Of a DNA stretch of 64,000 bases, positions 32,276 to 39,767 are shown piece by piece (the first letter of the stretch is position 1; every line of letters begins with the position of its first letter). The translations under genes were made by a program, and so were the position numbers. The stretch spans positions 1 through 64,000 of the forward strand of contig NZ_RRAZ01000019.1 in assembly GCF_003863335.1 (NCBI RefSeq), read 5' to 3'. A model generated the notes under the pieces. That model made no database searches. It was given only the letters and a program-made list of their open reading frames with translations, and was not told the DNA's origin. Source of the DNA: Falsigemmobacter faecalis (GTDB taxonomy: Bacteria; Pseudomonadota; Alphaproteobacteria; Rhodobacterales; Rhodobacteraceae).

Positions 32276-32917
32276 TCATACCATCCGCTGCCGCCGCCAG
32301 TCTCCGAAGAGCGCCGAGACTTCCTGTCTCAGCCACTGGTCCGGGTCCTCTCCGGCTTCGGGAGGGCTGGTCTCATAATGCCGGATTGCGCGCTCCATGG
32401 CGAGTTCCAGAATATGGTCGGCGAGTTTATAATCGCCGCAGATATCCCGCGCCATATGCCGCCAGGCCGGAAGACGCTGCAAAACGCGCATCCGCCGCTG
32501 ACGCCGCCCGGCTTGCTGCCTGCGCAGGGTTTCCAGCAACTGGCTGGTGGGCGCGGGCTTGGCACAGCGCGGCACCCGTTCCAGCCCGCCCGCCAGCGGC
32601 TCTCCGGCACTGCCGGAGTAAAAGACCACCGCCACACCCTGTTCCAGAAGCCGCGACGCGAAAGCAAAGGAGCGCTCGGACCCGATGCCGATATCAACAA
32701 TCGCGCCATCAAGCGGTCCGTCAAAGGCGCTGGCCGCTTCGAGGGTGGTAAAGGGTCCGCAGACGTATTGCCCGAGCGCCGTGAGATCCGCAGCAAGCTG
32801 CCAGGCGATCATCGGATTATCCTCAAGAACCAGAAGACGCAGAGAAGGCTCCGGCTGGGGATCCTGTGCGGGCCAGACGCCGGGACAGGTTCCCACTGTG
32901 GGGCAAACTCCGCTCAT
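32276..32917 (-). CDS. Response regulator: receiver followed by a sigma-region-2-like domain
   Basis: A 213-residue protein. Residues 26-135 are a CheY-like receiver: 'LRLLVLEDNPMIAWQLAADL' (Glu32/Asp33), phospho-acceptor Asp75 in 'AIVDIG', Ser101 and Lys120-Pro ('CAKPAP'). Residues 146-212 ('LQRLPAWRHMARDICGDYKL', 'ADHILELAMERAIRHYET', 'WLRQEVSALFGDWRRQR') line up with region 2 of the neighbouring EcfG (PA.R..AR..C.D...AD.....A..RAI...W......RR). No region 4 follows. PhyR has the opposite order and both sigma regions. It heads an operon with a perfect EcfG promoter, a NepR-like gene and an HWE kinase, so an anti-anti-sigma role is inferred. Confidence 0.8.
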   Translation of the reverse strand: MSGVCPTVGTCPGVWPAQDPQPEPSLRLLVLEDNPMIAWQLAADLTALGQYVCGPFTTLEAASAFDGPLDGAIVDIGIGSERSFAFASRLLEQGVAVVFYSGSAGEPLAGGLERVPRCAKPAPTSQLLETLRRQQAGRRQRRMRVLQRLPAWRHMARDICGDYKLADHILELAMERAIRHYETSPPEAGEDPDQWLRQEVSALFGDWRRQRMV

Positions 32918-32967
32918 AGGTCTCTCTTTCGGGTCAGGTTCGGGGGATCGGGCTCCGTGTCATGAAA

Positions 32968-32992
32968 AACGCCTTCGCAAACAGAATGTTCC
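32968..32992 (-). promoter_or_regulatory. EcfG-type promoter upstream of the response-regulator operon
   Basis: On the minus strand GGAAC (32988-32992), 16 bases, then CGTT (32968-32971). Sequence and spacing are identical to the site ahead of the sigma-factor gene. The predicted leader to the ATG at 32917 is about 45 bases. Confidence 0.78.
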
Positions 32993-33064
32993 CTCAGGTT
33001 GCAAATTTTTTTCCAAACTGCGGGAACCGCATCGGGCGGCGAGCTGTGCCAGCCCCCAAAAGCA

Positions 33065-33093
33065 AAACGGCCGCCCTTGAGGGGCGGCCGTTT
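33065..33093 (-). terminator. Intrinsic terminator after pcaJ
   Basis: A perfect 12-bp stem AAACGGCCGCCC / GGGCGGCCGTTT with a 5-base loop. On the minus strand TTTTGCTTTTGG follows. It ends the CoA-transferase transcript 19 bases after its stop. Confidence 0.85.
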
Positions 33094-33111
33094 CAGGCAG
33101 GACGACAGAAC

Positions 33112-33780
33112 TCAGAGCTCCGGGACCACCAGATCCGTCACCGGACCATCAATCACCAGCTCCGCCCCGGTCAGGGCCTGAAGCTCTTCCAGCGACATGG
33201 AGGCCAGCTTTTCGCGCAGCACGAAGCGGCCCTCCACAATGTCGATCACCGCAAGCGAGGTATAAACCCGGGTCACGCAGCCCACGCCGGTCAGCGGCAG
33301 CGAGCATTGCTTCACCAGTTTCGGCTTGCCGTCTTTGGTGACGTGATCGGTGATCACGGCGACGCGTTTGGCACCATGGACCAGATCCATCGCACCGCCC
33401 ACCGCCGGAACCCCCTTCGGGCCGGTCGACCAATTCGCCAGATCGCCATTTTCGGCGACTTCATAAGCGCCAAGGATCGCCACATCGAGGTGACCGCCGC
33501 GCACCATGGCGAAGCTGTCGGCGTGGTGGAAATAGCTCGCACCCGGCTTCAGGGTGACGGCCTTTTTGCCCGCGTTGATGACGTCCCAGTCTTCCTCGCC
33601 CGGAGCCGGGCTTTCACCGAAGTTCAGAATGCCGTTCTCGGTGTGGAAAATCGCCTCGCGGCCCTCAACGGTATATTGCGCGACCTTCTCGGGGAAACCG
33701 ATGCCCAGGTTGACATAGGCGCCATCCTGAATGTCCTGCGCAGCGCGCCAGGCGATCTGATTGTTCGACAGCTTCTGCAT
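33112..33780 (-). CDS. pcaJ: 3-oxoadipate CoA-transferase, beta subunit
   Basis: A 222-residue family I CoA transferase B subunit with the catalytic-glutamate region 'FHTENGILNFGESP' and 'VNLGIGFPEKVAQY'. With the A subunit it moves CoA from succinyl-CoA to 3-oxoadipate, the step before thiolysis in the ortho-cleavage pathway. The pca role is inferred from the neighbouring pob/pca genes; succinyl-CoA:acetoacetate CoA-transferase (ScoB) is a near-identical fold and remains an alternative. It follows the A subunit with a 3-base gap. Confidence 0.82.
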   Translation of the reverse strand: MQKLSNNQIAWRAAQDIQDGAYVNLGIGFPEKVAQYTVEGREAIFHTENGILNFGESPAPGEEDWDVINAGKKAVTLKPGASYFHHADSFAMVRGGHLDVAILGAYEVAENGDLANWSTGPKGVPAVGGAMDLVHGAKRVAVITDHVTKDGKPKLVKQCSLPLTGVGCVTRVYTSLAVIDIVEGRFVLREKLASMSLEELQALTGAELVIDGPVTDLVVPEL

Positions 33781-33783
33781 GGC

Positions 33784-34515
33784 TCAACCCTCCAGCGGAT
33801 AGGTGGCTTTGGCGCGGTTCAGGTCTTCTTCCTGAACGGCATTGGCAACCTCAACGATCTTCTGAACGAAGATGCCGGGGGTGTGGACGTTCTCGGGGTC
33901 GATCTGACCGGGGGCCACGATCTGTGCCGCCTGAACCACGGTCACGGCCGAAGCCATAGCCATGACGGGCGCAAAGTTGCGGGCCGCAGCGCGGAAGGTC
34001 AGGTTGCCGTGCAGATCCGCGGTCTGCGCTTTGATCAGCGCGTAATCGGCCTTCAGCCAGCGCTCGCGCACGTAAGAGCGGCCCTCAAAGACCTCAACCG
34101 GCTTGCCTTTCGCCAGATCCGTCCCAAAGGAGGTCGGCGTGTAGAAAGCCGGGATCCCGGCCCCACCGGCGCGGATGCGCTCTGCCAGCGTGCCCTGGGG
34201 CACCAGTTCCAGCTCAATCTGACCGGCGAGATAGCGTTCGGTAAAGACCACCGGATCCGCCGAGCGCGGGAAAGAGCAGATCAGCTTTTTCACCATGCCC
34301 GCTTCGATCAGCGCGGCGAGACCCACATGGCCGTTACCGGCATTGTTGTTCACCACGGTCAGATCTTTGGGGTGACCGGTCGCTTTAAAGCGGTCGATCA
34401 GCGCATGGATCAGCTCGATCGGCCCGCCGGCGCCGCCGAAGCCGCCGATCATCACCGTCATTCCATCTTCAATGCCTGCCACAGCAGACGCGAGGTCTTT
34501 GACTGTTTTGTCCAT
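33784..34515 (-). CDS. pcaI: 3-oxoadipate CoA-transferase, alpha subunit
   Basis: A 243-residue family I CoA transferase A subunit: 'GMTVMIGGFGGAGGPIELIH', 'LTVVNNNAGNGHVGLAALIE' and 'DYALIKAQTADLHGNLTFR'. The ATG at 34515 has GAGGA upstream; longer in-frame starts to 34554 lack support. The partner PcaJ follows immediately. The two genes form their own unit ending at the terminator 33065-33093; their promoter lies in the 83 bases before 34599. Confidence 0.82.
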   Translation of the reverse strand: MDKTVKDLASAVAGIEDGMTVMIGGFGGAGGPIELIHALIDRFKATGHPKDLTVVNNNAGNGHVGLAALIEAGMVKKLICSFPRSADPVVFTERYLAGQIELELVPQGTLAERIRAGGAGIPAFYTPTSFGTDLAKGKPVEVFEGRSYVRERWLKADYALIKAQTADLHGNLTFRAAARNFAPVMAMASAVTVVQAAQIVAPGQIDPENVHTPGIFVQKIVEVANAVQEEDLNRAKATYPLEG

Positions 34516-34598
34516 GAGATTCCTCATCCGTCGGGAGGTGCCCGAAGCTGCCATCCCAGATAAGGCCCGGGGCGGCAGGGGGCAATGCGAGCTGTGCG

Positions 34599-36032
34599 TT
34601 ACACGACCGTTGTTCGACTATCGCACGAATGCGGCCCGATCGACGTCCAGTGAACTTCGGTAAACTCCTCAAGGGCCGCAGTGGTGCCAAAGCGGCCATA
34701 ACCGCTGTTTTTCACCCCGCCCACCGGCAGCGCCGCATCATCCAGCACGGTGGGCTGGTTGATATGGCACATCCCGGCATCGATCCGCGCGGCCAGCGCC
34801 TTGGCACGGGGAAGATCCCGGCTCCAGATGGCCGCACTCAGGCCAAAGGCGCAGTCATTGGCCAGCGAGACCGCATCCTCATCGCTCTCGGCCCGGCAGA
34901 CCACCACCAGGGGGCCGAACAGCTCTTCGTGCCAGACCCGCATTGAGGGGTCGGCACCGTCGAGAACCGTGGCCTCCATCAAGACCCCGGAGGCGGTCCC
35001 CCCGCACAAAAGCTCTACCCCCCGCGCGCGGGCTTCCTGGATCAGATCGGAAAGCCTGCGCACCGAGGCCGCGCTGATCACCGGCCCCATCGCGCCGCTT
35101 TCCGGCGTCATCCGGCGGGCATGGCTGAGAAAGCGCGCAAGGAAGTCATCGGCGATCGCCTCAGCGAGGATAATCCGGTCAGTGCTCATGCAGACCTGCC
35201 CCTGGTTGACAAAAGCCCCCCAGGCGGCGGCCTCTGCGGCGGCGTCAAGATCCGCATCTTCCAGCACGATCAGCGCGGCTTTGCCCGAGAGCCCCAGCAG
35301 ACAGCGTTTCAGCGCGCCCGCCGCCATCTGCGCCACCTCGCGCCCCACCCGGGTCGAGCCGGTGAAATTCACCCGGCGCACGACAGTGTGGCTGATCAGC
35401 GCCTCCACCACCTCGCGGGCATGTTCGGGCGCATGGGTCACCACGCTCAGCACCCCCTCGGGCAGACCGGCATCGCGCAACAGCCGCCCGATTTCCAGAT
35501 GGGTGCCCGCGCAAAGCTCTGACGCCTTCAGGATCACGCTGTTGCCGCAGGCCAGCGCCATGGCGATCGCGCGGATGCCAAGCGCCAGCGGCGCATTCCA
35601 GGGCGCAATGCCAAGACAAACCCCCGCCGCCGCGCGCCGCAGCAGATGCCCGCCCACTTCGCTCTCCCCCAGAAGAGGCGAGGTGGCGAGATCCGCAGCG
35701 CAAAGCAATTGCGCCCTGCCCTGCGCCAGATTGAACTCGGCCCAAGGGACGGTCGCGCCGATCTCCTCGCGCATCAGGCGGCGAAAACTCCCGGCCCGCG
35801 CGTCCAGCAGATCCACCGCGCGGCGCAGGATCGCCGCCCGATCCGCCCCGCGGGTCTCAGACCAGGCGGGAAAGGCCATGGCCGCCTGATTGGCGATCCG
35901 CCGCGCCTCGGCCGCGCGCAGCGCCGGAACGCGCGAGGCGATGCTGCCATCGGCCGGGTTCAGCCGCAGGCATTCGCCCCCCAGAACCACATGGGCACTG
36001 CGGGCGGGATCGGGGAAAGTCGTGTCAGCCAT
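34599..36032 (-). CDS. Aldehyde dehydrogenase-family protein lacking the usual general-base Glu
   Basis: A 477-residue member of the vanillin/benzaldehyde dehydrogenase-like group. The nucleophile Cys281 is present ('FVNQGQVCMSTDRI') as are 'GIAPWNAPLALGIRAIAM' and 'VNFTGSTRVGREVA'. However, the conserved LELGGKAP motif reads 'LLGLSGKAALIV': the codon for the general base is GGG (Gly247), not Glu. Deacylation should therefore be impaired, or another residue substitutes, or the protein acts as an esterase/thioester enzyme. The ATG at 36032 has AGGA upstream. It is divergent from an AraC-type gene (36137) that probably regulates it. Confidence 0.85.
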   Translation of the reverse strand: MADTTFPDPARSAHVVLGGECLRLNPADGSIASRVPALRAAEARRIANQAAMAFPAWSETRGADRAAILRRAVDLLDARAGSFRRLMREEIGATVPWAEFNLAQGRAQLLCAADLATSPLLGESEVGGHLLRRAAAGVCLGIAPWNAPLALGIRAIAMALACGNSVILKASELCAGTHLEIGRLLRDAGLPEGVLSVVTHAPEHAREVVEALISHTVVRRVNFTGSTRVGREVAQMAAGALKRCLLGLSGKAALIVLEDADLDAAAEAAAWGAFVNQGQVCMSTDRIILAEAIADDFLARFLSHARRMTPESGAMGPVISAASVRRLSDLIQEARARGVELLCGGTASGVLMEATVLDGADPSMRVWHEELFGPLVVVCRAESDEDAVSLANDCAFGLSAAIWSRDLPRAKALAARIDAGMCHINQPTVLDDAALPVGGVKNSGYGRFGTTAALEEFTEVHWTSIGPHSCDSRTTVV

Positions 36033-36136
36033 GAGACGTCCTGCAGATTGCGCCCGACCAGGGCGGGTCAGGCCATTCCATTCTGACGCATGGCATGTCA
36101 TTTTCATACAAAGCAATTGTCAGAAAGTGCAGGCGC

Positions 36137-37036
36137 ATGGCCGCTATGATCCCCGCAGATGATCTGAGCCGCCTGCTGCGGGCCGAGCCGCTGCCCGCCG
36201 GTCTGCGCATGCGCCAGATCCGTCCCGGTCGCGGCAGCTATGCCGATTATCTGCATCTGGTGCTGCTGAGCTCGGGGCGTCTTGACCTCGATCTGGCAGA
36301 GATCACCCATGAGGTCCGGGCCCCGGCGGCGCTGATCCTGCCCGCGCAGCCCGATCAGCTGCTACGGCTTGACGCGGGCTCAGAGGGCTATCTTCTGGGT
36401 CTTGCGCCGCAGCTTCTGGGCGAGGTCCTCGGCCTTGATCCCGAGATGGAGCGTATGCTGCCCCCGGGGGGCGGTCCGGTCCTGTGCACCGATCTGACCC
36501 CCGAAAGCGCGCCCGAGCCCGAAGCCCTGGCCCGCGCCATCCTGCACGAAAGCGCCGCGCCGCGCATCGGCAGCCGCACCGCCATCCTGTCCTGCCTGCG
36601 TCTTTTGGTGGTGCAACTCTGGCGCAACGCGCACCAGCACCTCGATCTTCCGGCCACGGGGAGCGATCTTCAGCTCATCGAATCCTTCCGCCGCGAGGTT
36701 GAGGTGCATTTTCGCAACCATCTTTCCGTGCGCGGCTATGCCGAGCGGCTGGGCGTCAGCGAGGCGCGTCTGCGGCGGCTCTGCCTGAAGAGCCAGGGCA
36801 AAACTCCGCTGCAGCTGATCCACCGCCGCATGATGCGCGAGGCCCTGGCCTGGCTGCAGCATTCCGCCCGTCCGGTGGCGGATATCGCGCAGTCCCTCGG
36901 CTTCACCGATGCGGCAGAGTTCAGCCATTTCTTCAAGCGCAGCAGCGGCCAGTCGCCCAGCCATTACCGCGCAGATCTGTCGCGCGGTGGCGAGAGGCGC
37001 GACACCGCCGAGGCCTCTTTCGCGGATTGGCCGTGA
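36137..37036 (+). CDS. AraC-family transcriptional regulator
   Basis: A 299-residue regulator. The N-terminal sensing half has no clear family label. The C-terminal AraC DNA-binding domain (about 205-290) shows both helix-turn-helix units: 'LSVRGYAERLGVSEARLRRL' and 'VADIAQSLGFTDAAEFSHFF', then 'KRSSGQSPSHYRA'. It is divergent from the unusual aldehyde dehydrogenase, with about 100 bases between the starts, and lies upstream of a second aldehyde dehydrogenase on its own strand. It likely senses an aromatic aldehyde or acid. The start (ATG 36137) is chosen by the AGG upstream; ATG 36146 is possible. Confidence 0.85.
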   Translation: MAAMIPADDLSRLLRAEPLPAGLRMRQIRPGRGSYADYLHLVLLSSGRLDLDLAEITHEVRAPAALILPAQPDQLLRLDAGSEGYLLGLAPQLLGEVLGLDPEMERMLPPGGGPVLCTDLTPESAPEPEALARAILHESAAPRIGSRTAILSCLRLLVVQLWRNAHQHLDLPATGSDLQLIESFRREVEVHFRNHLSVRGYAERLGVSEARLRRLCLKSQGKTPLQLIHRRMMREALAWLQHSARPVADIAQSLGFTDAAEFSHFFKRSSGQSPSHYRADLSRGGERRDTAEASFADWP

Positions 37037-37062
37037 CTTTCTGCCGTTACGTCATTTTAATA

Positions 37063-37303
37063 TTGATCGAAAATCACATGCCTGTGACAATTTTTAACAT
37101 TTAACCTTCATCTTCCGCCCACTATTTCATCAGTGTTACCGGAGGAAATCCGCCTGGAGGGCAGTTTTGGTAACAAACAGGCGGTCTTCTGTGCAGCAGA
37201 TCGGCACCGCAGACGTTGGGGAGTATCCCGTCTGCGATGACCGTGATGGACCGTCTGAATTTGGGAAGAGCGCCTGGTGACAGGTCGAGACAGGAGATGC
37301 CGG
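37063..37303 (+). promoter_or_regulatory. Promoter and structured leader of the aldehyde dehydrogenase gene
   Basis: A possible sigma-70 pair is TTGATC (37063-37068) and GACAAT (37086-37091), 17 bases apart. Downstream lie interleaved inverted repeats: TGTTACC/GGTAACA (37134-37140 / 37169-37175) and CCGCCTG/CAGGCGG (37150-37156 / 37178-37184), which cannot both form as simple hairpins. A third is GCAGACG/CGTCTGC (37209-37215 / 37229-37235). The long leader before the ATG at 37304 could be an attenuator, or the repeats could be protein operators. No known riboswitch is recognised. Confidence 0.4.
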
Positions 37304-38782
37304 ATGAGCACCACCACCCCCACCACCGCCTATCAGGGTCTGGACCTGCAATTTATTGCAGGCGAATGGCGCCCCGGCTCGTCGGATCGCACCGCCGATA
37401 ACCTGAACCCCTTTGATGGTTCGGTTCTGGGTACCACCAAACTCGCAAGCCGCGCGGATGTCGATGCCGCCTATGCGGCCGCAAAAGCGGCGCAGGTCGA
37501 ATGGGCCGCCCGCGCGCCCGCCGAGCGGGAAGCGATCATCCGCCGCGCCGTGCAGATCTTTGACGCCCGCGCCGAGGAAATCCGTGGCTGGCTGGGCCGC
37601 GAATCCGGCTCAACGGTCATCAAATCGCATATCGAGCATGGCGCTGCCCGCACCATCACCGAATATTCCGCTGCCTTCCCGGGCAAAATCTCGGGCAAGC
37701 TGCTGGCCTGCGAGCCGGGCATGGAAAGCCGCTACTACCGTGAGGCGCTTGGCGTCATCGGTATCATCAGCCCCTGGAACTTCCCGCTGCATCTCTCGGT
37801 GCGCTCGGTGGCTCCGGCGCTGGCCTGCGGCAATGGCGTGGTGCTGAAACCGGCCTCGGATACCCCGATCACCGGCGGCACCCTGGTTGCCAAGATCTTC
37901 GAAGAAGCCGGCGTTCCGGCGGGTCTTCTGAACGTGGTGATCGGCTCGGGCGCGGAAATCGGCGATTATTTCGTTGAGCATGAAGTGCCCTCCTTCATCT
38001 CCTTCACCGGCTCGACCGATGTCGGCAAGCGCGTCGGCCAGCTGGCCACGGGCGGCAAATTCATCAAGCGCGTGGCGCTGGAACTGGGCGGCAATGCGCC
38101 GCTGGTCGTTCTCGATGATGCGGATGTCGATGCGGCTGTGGGCGCGGCCACCTTCGGGCGCTTCCTGCACCAGGGTCAGATCTGCATGTCGACGAACCGC
38201 GTGATCGTGGACGCAAAGATCTATGACGAATTCGTCGAAAAGCTGACCGCCCGTGCCTCGAAGATCACCTATGGCGATCCGCTGAACCCGGCGACCAACG
38301 TGGGCCCCGCGATCTCCAAAGGCCAGCGCAACGGCGTGGTTGCCAGGATTGAGCAGGCGAAGGCCGATGGCTCGCGCCTGGTGGTCTCGGGCCCGCTTGA
38401 GGGCAATGTCATCGCGCCGCATATCTTTGTGGACGTGGATCCGGCCTCGGCCCTGGCGCGTGAAGAGACCTTTGGCCCGGTCCTGCCGGTGATCAAAGCC
38501 CGCGATGAGGCCCATGCCCTGGAGCTGGCGAATGACACCGAATATGGCCTGTCGAGCGCGGTCTATACCCGCAACATCCAGCGCGGCGTGACCTTCGCCC
38601 GCCAGATCGTCGCCGGCATGACCCATATCAACGCCATCACCGTAGGCGATCACGCCAATGCGCCCTTCGGCGGTGAGAAGAACTCGGGCCTTGGCCGCTT
38701 TAACGGAGAGTGGATCATGGAAGAGTTCACCCGCACCCATTGGATCACCATCCACAATGAAGGTCCGAACTTCCCGTTCTGA
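37304..38782 (+). CDS. Aromatic aldehyde (benzaldehyde-type) dehydrogenase
   Basis: A 492-residue NAD(P)-dependent aldehyde dehydrogenase with both catalytic residues: Glu260 in '[19 protein letters not shown]' and Cys294 in '[14 protein letters not shown]', plus '[20 protein letters not shown]'. The whole sequence looks like benzaldehyde/vanillin/4-hydroxybenzaldehyde dehydrogenases. In this block it could supply 4-hydroxybenzoate or protocatechuate from the corresponding aldehydes. The ATG at 37304 has AGGAG eight bases before it; codons back to 37277 are leader. A strong terminator follows. Confidence 0.87.
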   Translation: MSTTTPTTAYQGLDLQFIAGEWRPGSSDRTADNLNPFDGSVLGTTKLASRADVDAAYAAAKAAQVEWAARAPAEREAIIRRAVQIFDARAEEIRGWLGRESGSTVIKSHIEHGAARTITEYSAAFPGKISGKLLACEPGMESRYYREALGVIGIISPWNFPLHLSVRSVAPALACGNGVVLKPASDTPITGGTLVAKIFEEAGVPAGLLNVVIGSGAEIGDYFVEHEVPSFISFTGSTDVGKRVGQLATGGKFIKRVALELGGNAPLVVLDDADVDAAVGAATFGRFLHQGQICMSTNRVIVDAKIYDEFVEKLTARASKITYGDPLNPATNVGPAISKGQRNGVVARIEQAKADGSRLVVSGPLEGNVIAPHIFVDVDPASALAREETFGPVLPVIKARDEAHALELANDTEYGLSSAVYTRNIQRGVTFARQIVAGMTHINAITVGDHANAPFGGEKNSGLGRFNGEWIMEEFTRTHWITIHNEGPNFPF

Positions 38783-38790
38783 TCTGATGG

Positions 38791-38814
38791 AACCCCGGCC
38801 GAGAGGCCGGGGTT
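38791..38814 (+). terminator. Intrinsic terminator after the aldehyde dehydrogenase gene
   Basis: A perfect 10-bp stem AACCCCGGCC / GGCCGGGGTT with a GAGA loop, followed by TTTCTTTGG. It lies 9 bases after the stop at 38782 and before the convergent pobR gene. Confidence 0.88.
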
Positions 38815-38824
38815 TTTCTTTGGC

Positions 38825-39676
38825 CTACGCCAGAAACTGCTGGCGATAGACCGAAGGCGTCAGCCCCGCCACACTGCGGAAGCGGCGCGAAAAATAGGAG
38901 GGATCCGTATAGCCAAGCCGATAGCCGATCTCTGCAATCGAGAGCTGCGTGAAGGCCAGCAGGCGGCGTGCCTCGGTCATCCGGGCCGCCTCAATATAAT
39001 CGCTGACGCTCACCCCTGAAGCGGCGCGGCAGATCCGGTTCAGATGCCCGGTGGTGATGCCCATGGCGCGGGCGTAATCCCCGACCCCGCGCGTGGCACT
39101 CAGATCTTCGCGCAGAAACCTTACGAAATCGCCCATCCGCCTTTGCGTGGCGGCCTCTTCTGCGTCATCCTCACTCAGAGCGGCCTGCGCGACTGAAATC
39201 AGCACCGCCTGCCCCAGAGAGGCAAGAAGAGATGCCCGGAAAGTGCCAGTATCTTCAAAGGCCTGCACTAATGCGACCAAGAGTCGCAGGAACGCTGCGT
39301 CACATGTCGCCCGCAGGGGCCGCGTCAGCCGGGCTGCCAGATCCCCCGAGGCCGCCGGAAGCGCCTCCGTCAGGGTCAGCGGGAAGGAAAACACCCCACC
39401 TTCCGAGCCCTGCCGAAAGGCGAATCCATGCACCGCATGCACTGGAATATAGAGTAACTCTCCGTCCTGAAGCCGGTGCGTCTGACCATCGATCCGCACC
39501 TCGGCCGCACCGCGTTCCATATGGAAAAGCTGCACCATATCGGTATGCCGATGTGTGCCGATTTTCCAGTCATGCAGCCGTGCCCGATCGCGGATCCGCT
39601 CATGGTGGATCACATCGGGAAAGGCAGAGGTTTCGCCGAAGAGCTGAAAATTCGGGATCAATGTTTGCGCGTACAT
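38825..39676 (-). CDS. pobR: 4-hydroxybenzoate-responsive AraC-type regulator
   Basis: A 283-residue AraC-family protein. An N-terminal cupin-like sensing domain contains 'KIGTHRHTDMVQLFHMERGA' and 'LLYIPVHAVHGFAF'. The C-terminal DNA-binding domain contains 'GVGDYARAMGITTGHLNRIC' and 'SIAEIGYRLGYTDPSYFSRR'. The ATG at 39676 is 91 bases from the divergent pobA start. AraC-type PobR proteins activate pobA when 4-hydroxybenzoate binds; identity here is inferred from this arrangement and domain pattern. Confidence 0.85.
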   Translation of the reverse strand: MYAQTLIPNFQLFGETSAFPDVIHHERIRDRARLHDWKIGTHRHTDMVQLFHMERGAAEVRIDGQTHRLQDGELLYIPVHAVHGFAFRQGSEGGVFSFPLTLTEALPAASGDLAARLTRPLRATCDAAFLRLLVALVQAFEDTGTFRASLLASLGQAVLISVAQAALSEDDAEEAATQRRMGDFVRFLREDLSATRGVGDYARAMGITTGHLNRICRAASGVSVSDYIEAARMTEARRLLAFTQLSIAEIGYRLGYTDPSYFSRRFRSVAGLTPSVYRQQFLA

Positions 39677-39767
39677 GCACGAATAGTACCAGTTTATGCC
39701 GCCTGCGTCCATTAGCACCGGCGGGCTCAAAGTTCTATGTAACGCTCAGGTAAAGGAGCGAGGATCT

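Noticed and set aside
32962-34563. 533-residue plus-strand frame opposite pcaIJ
   Set aside because: Antisense to two well-recognised CoA-transferase subunits; it also crosses the EcfG promoter and a terminator.
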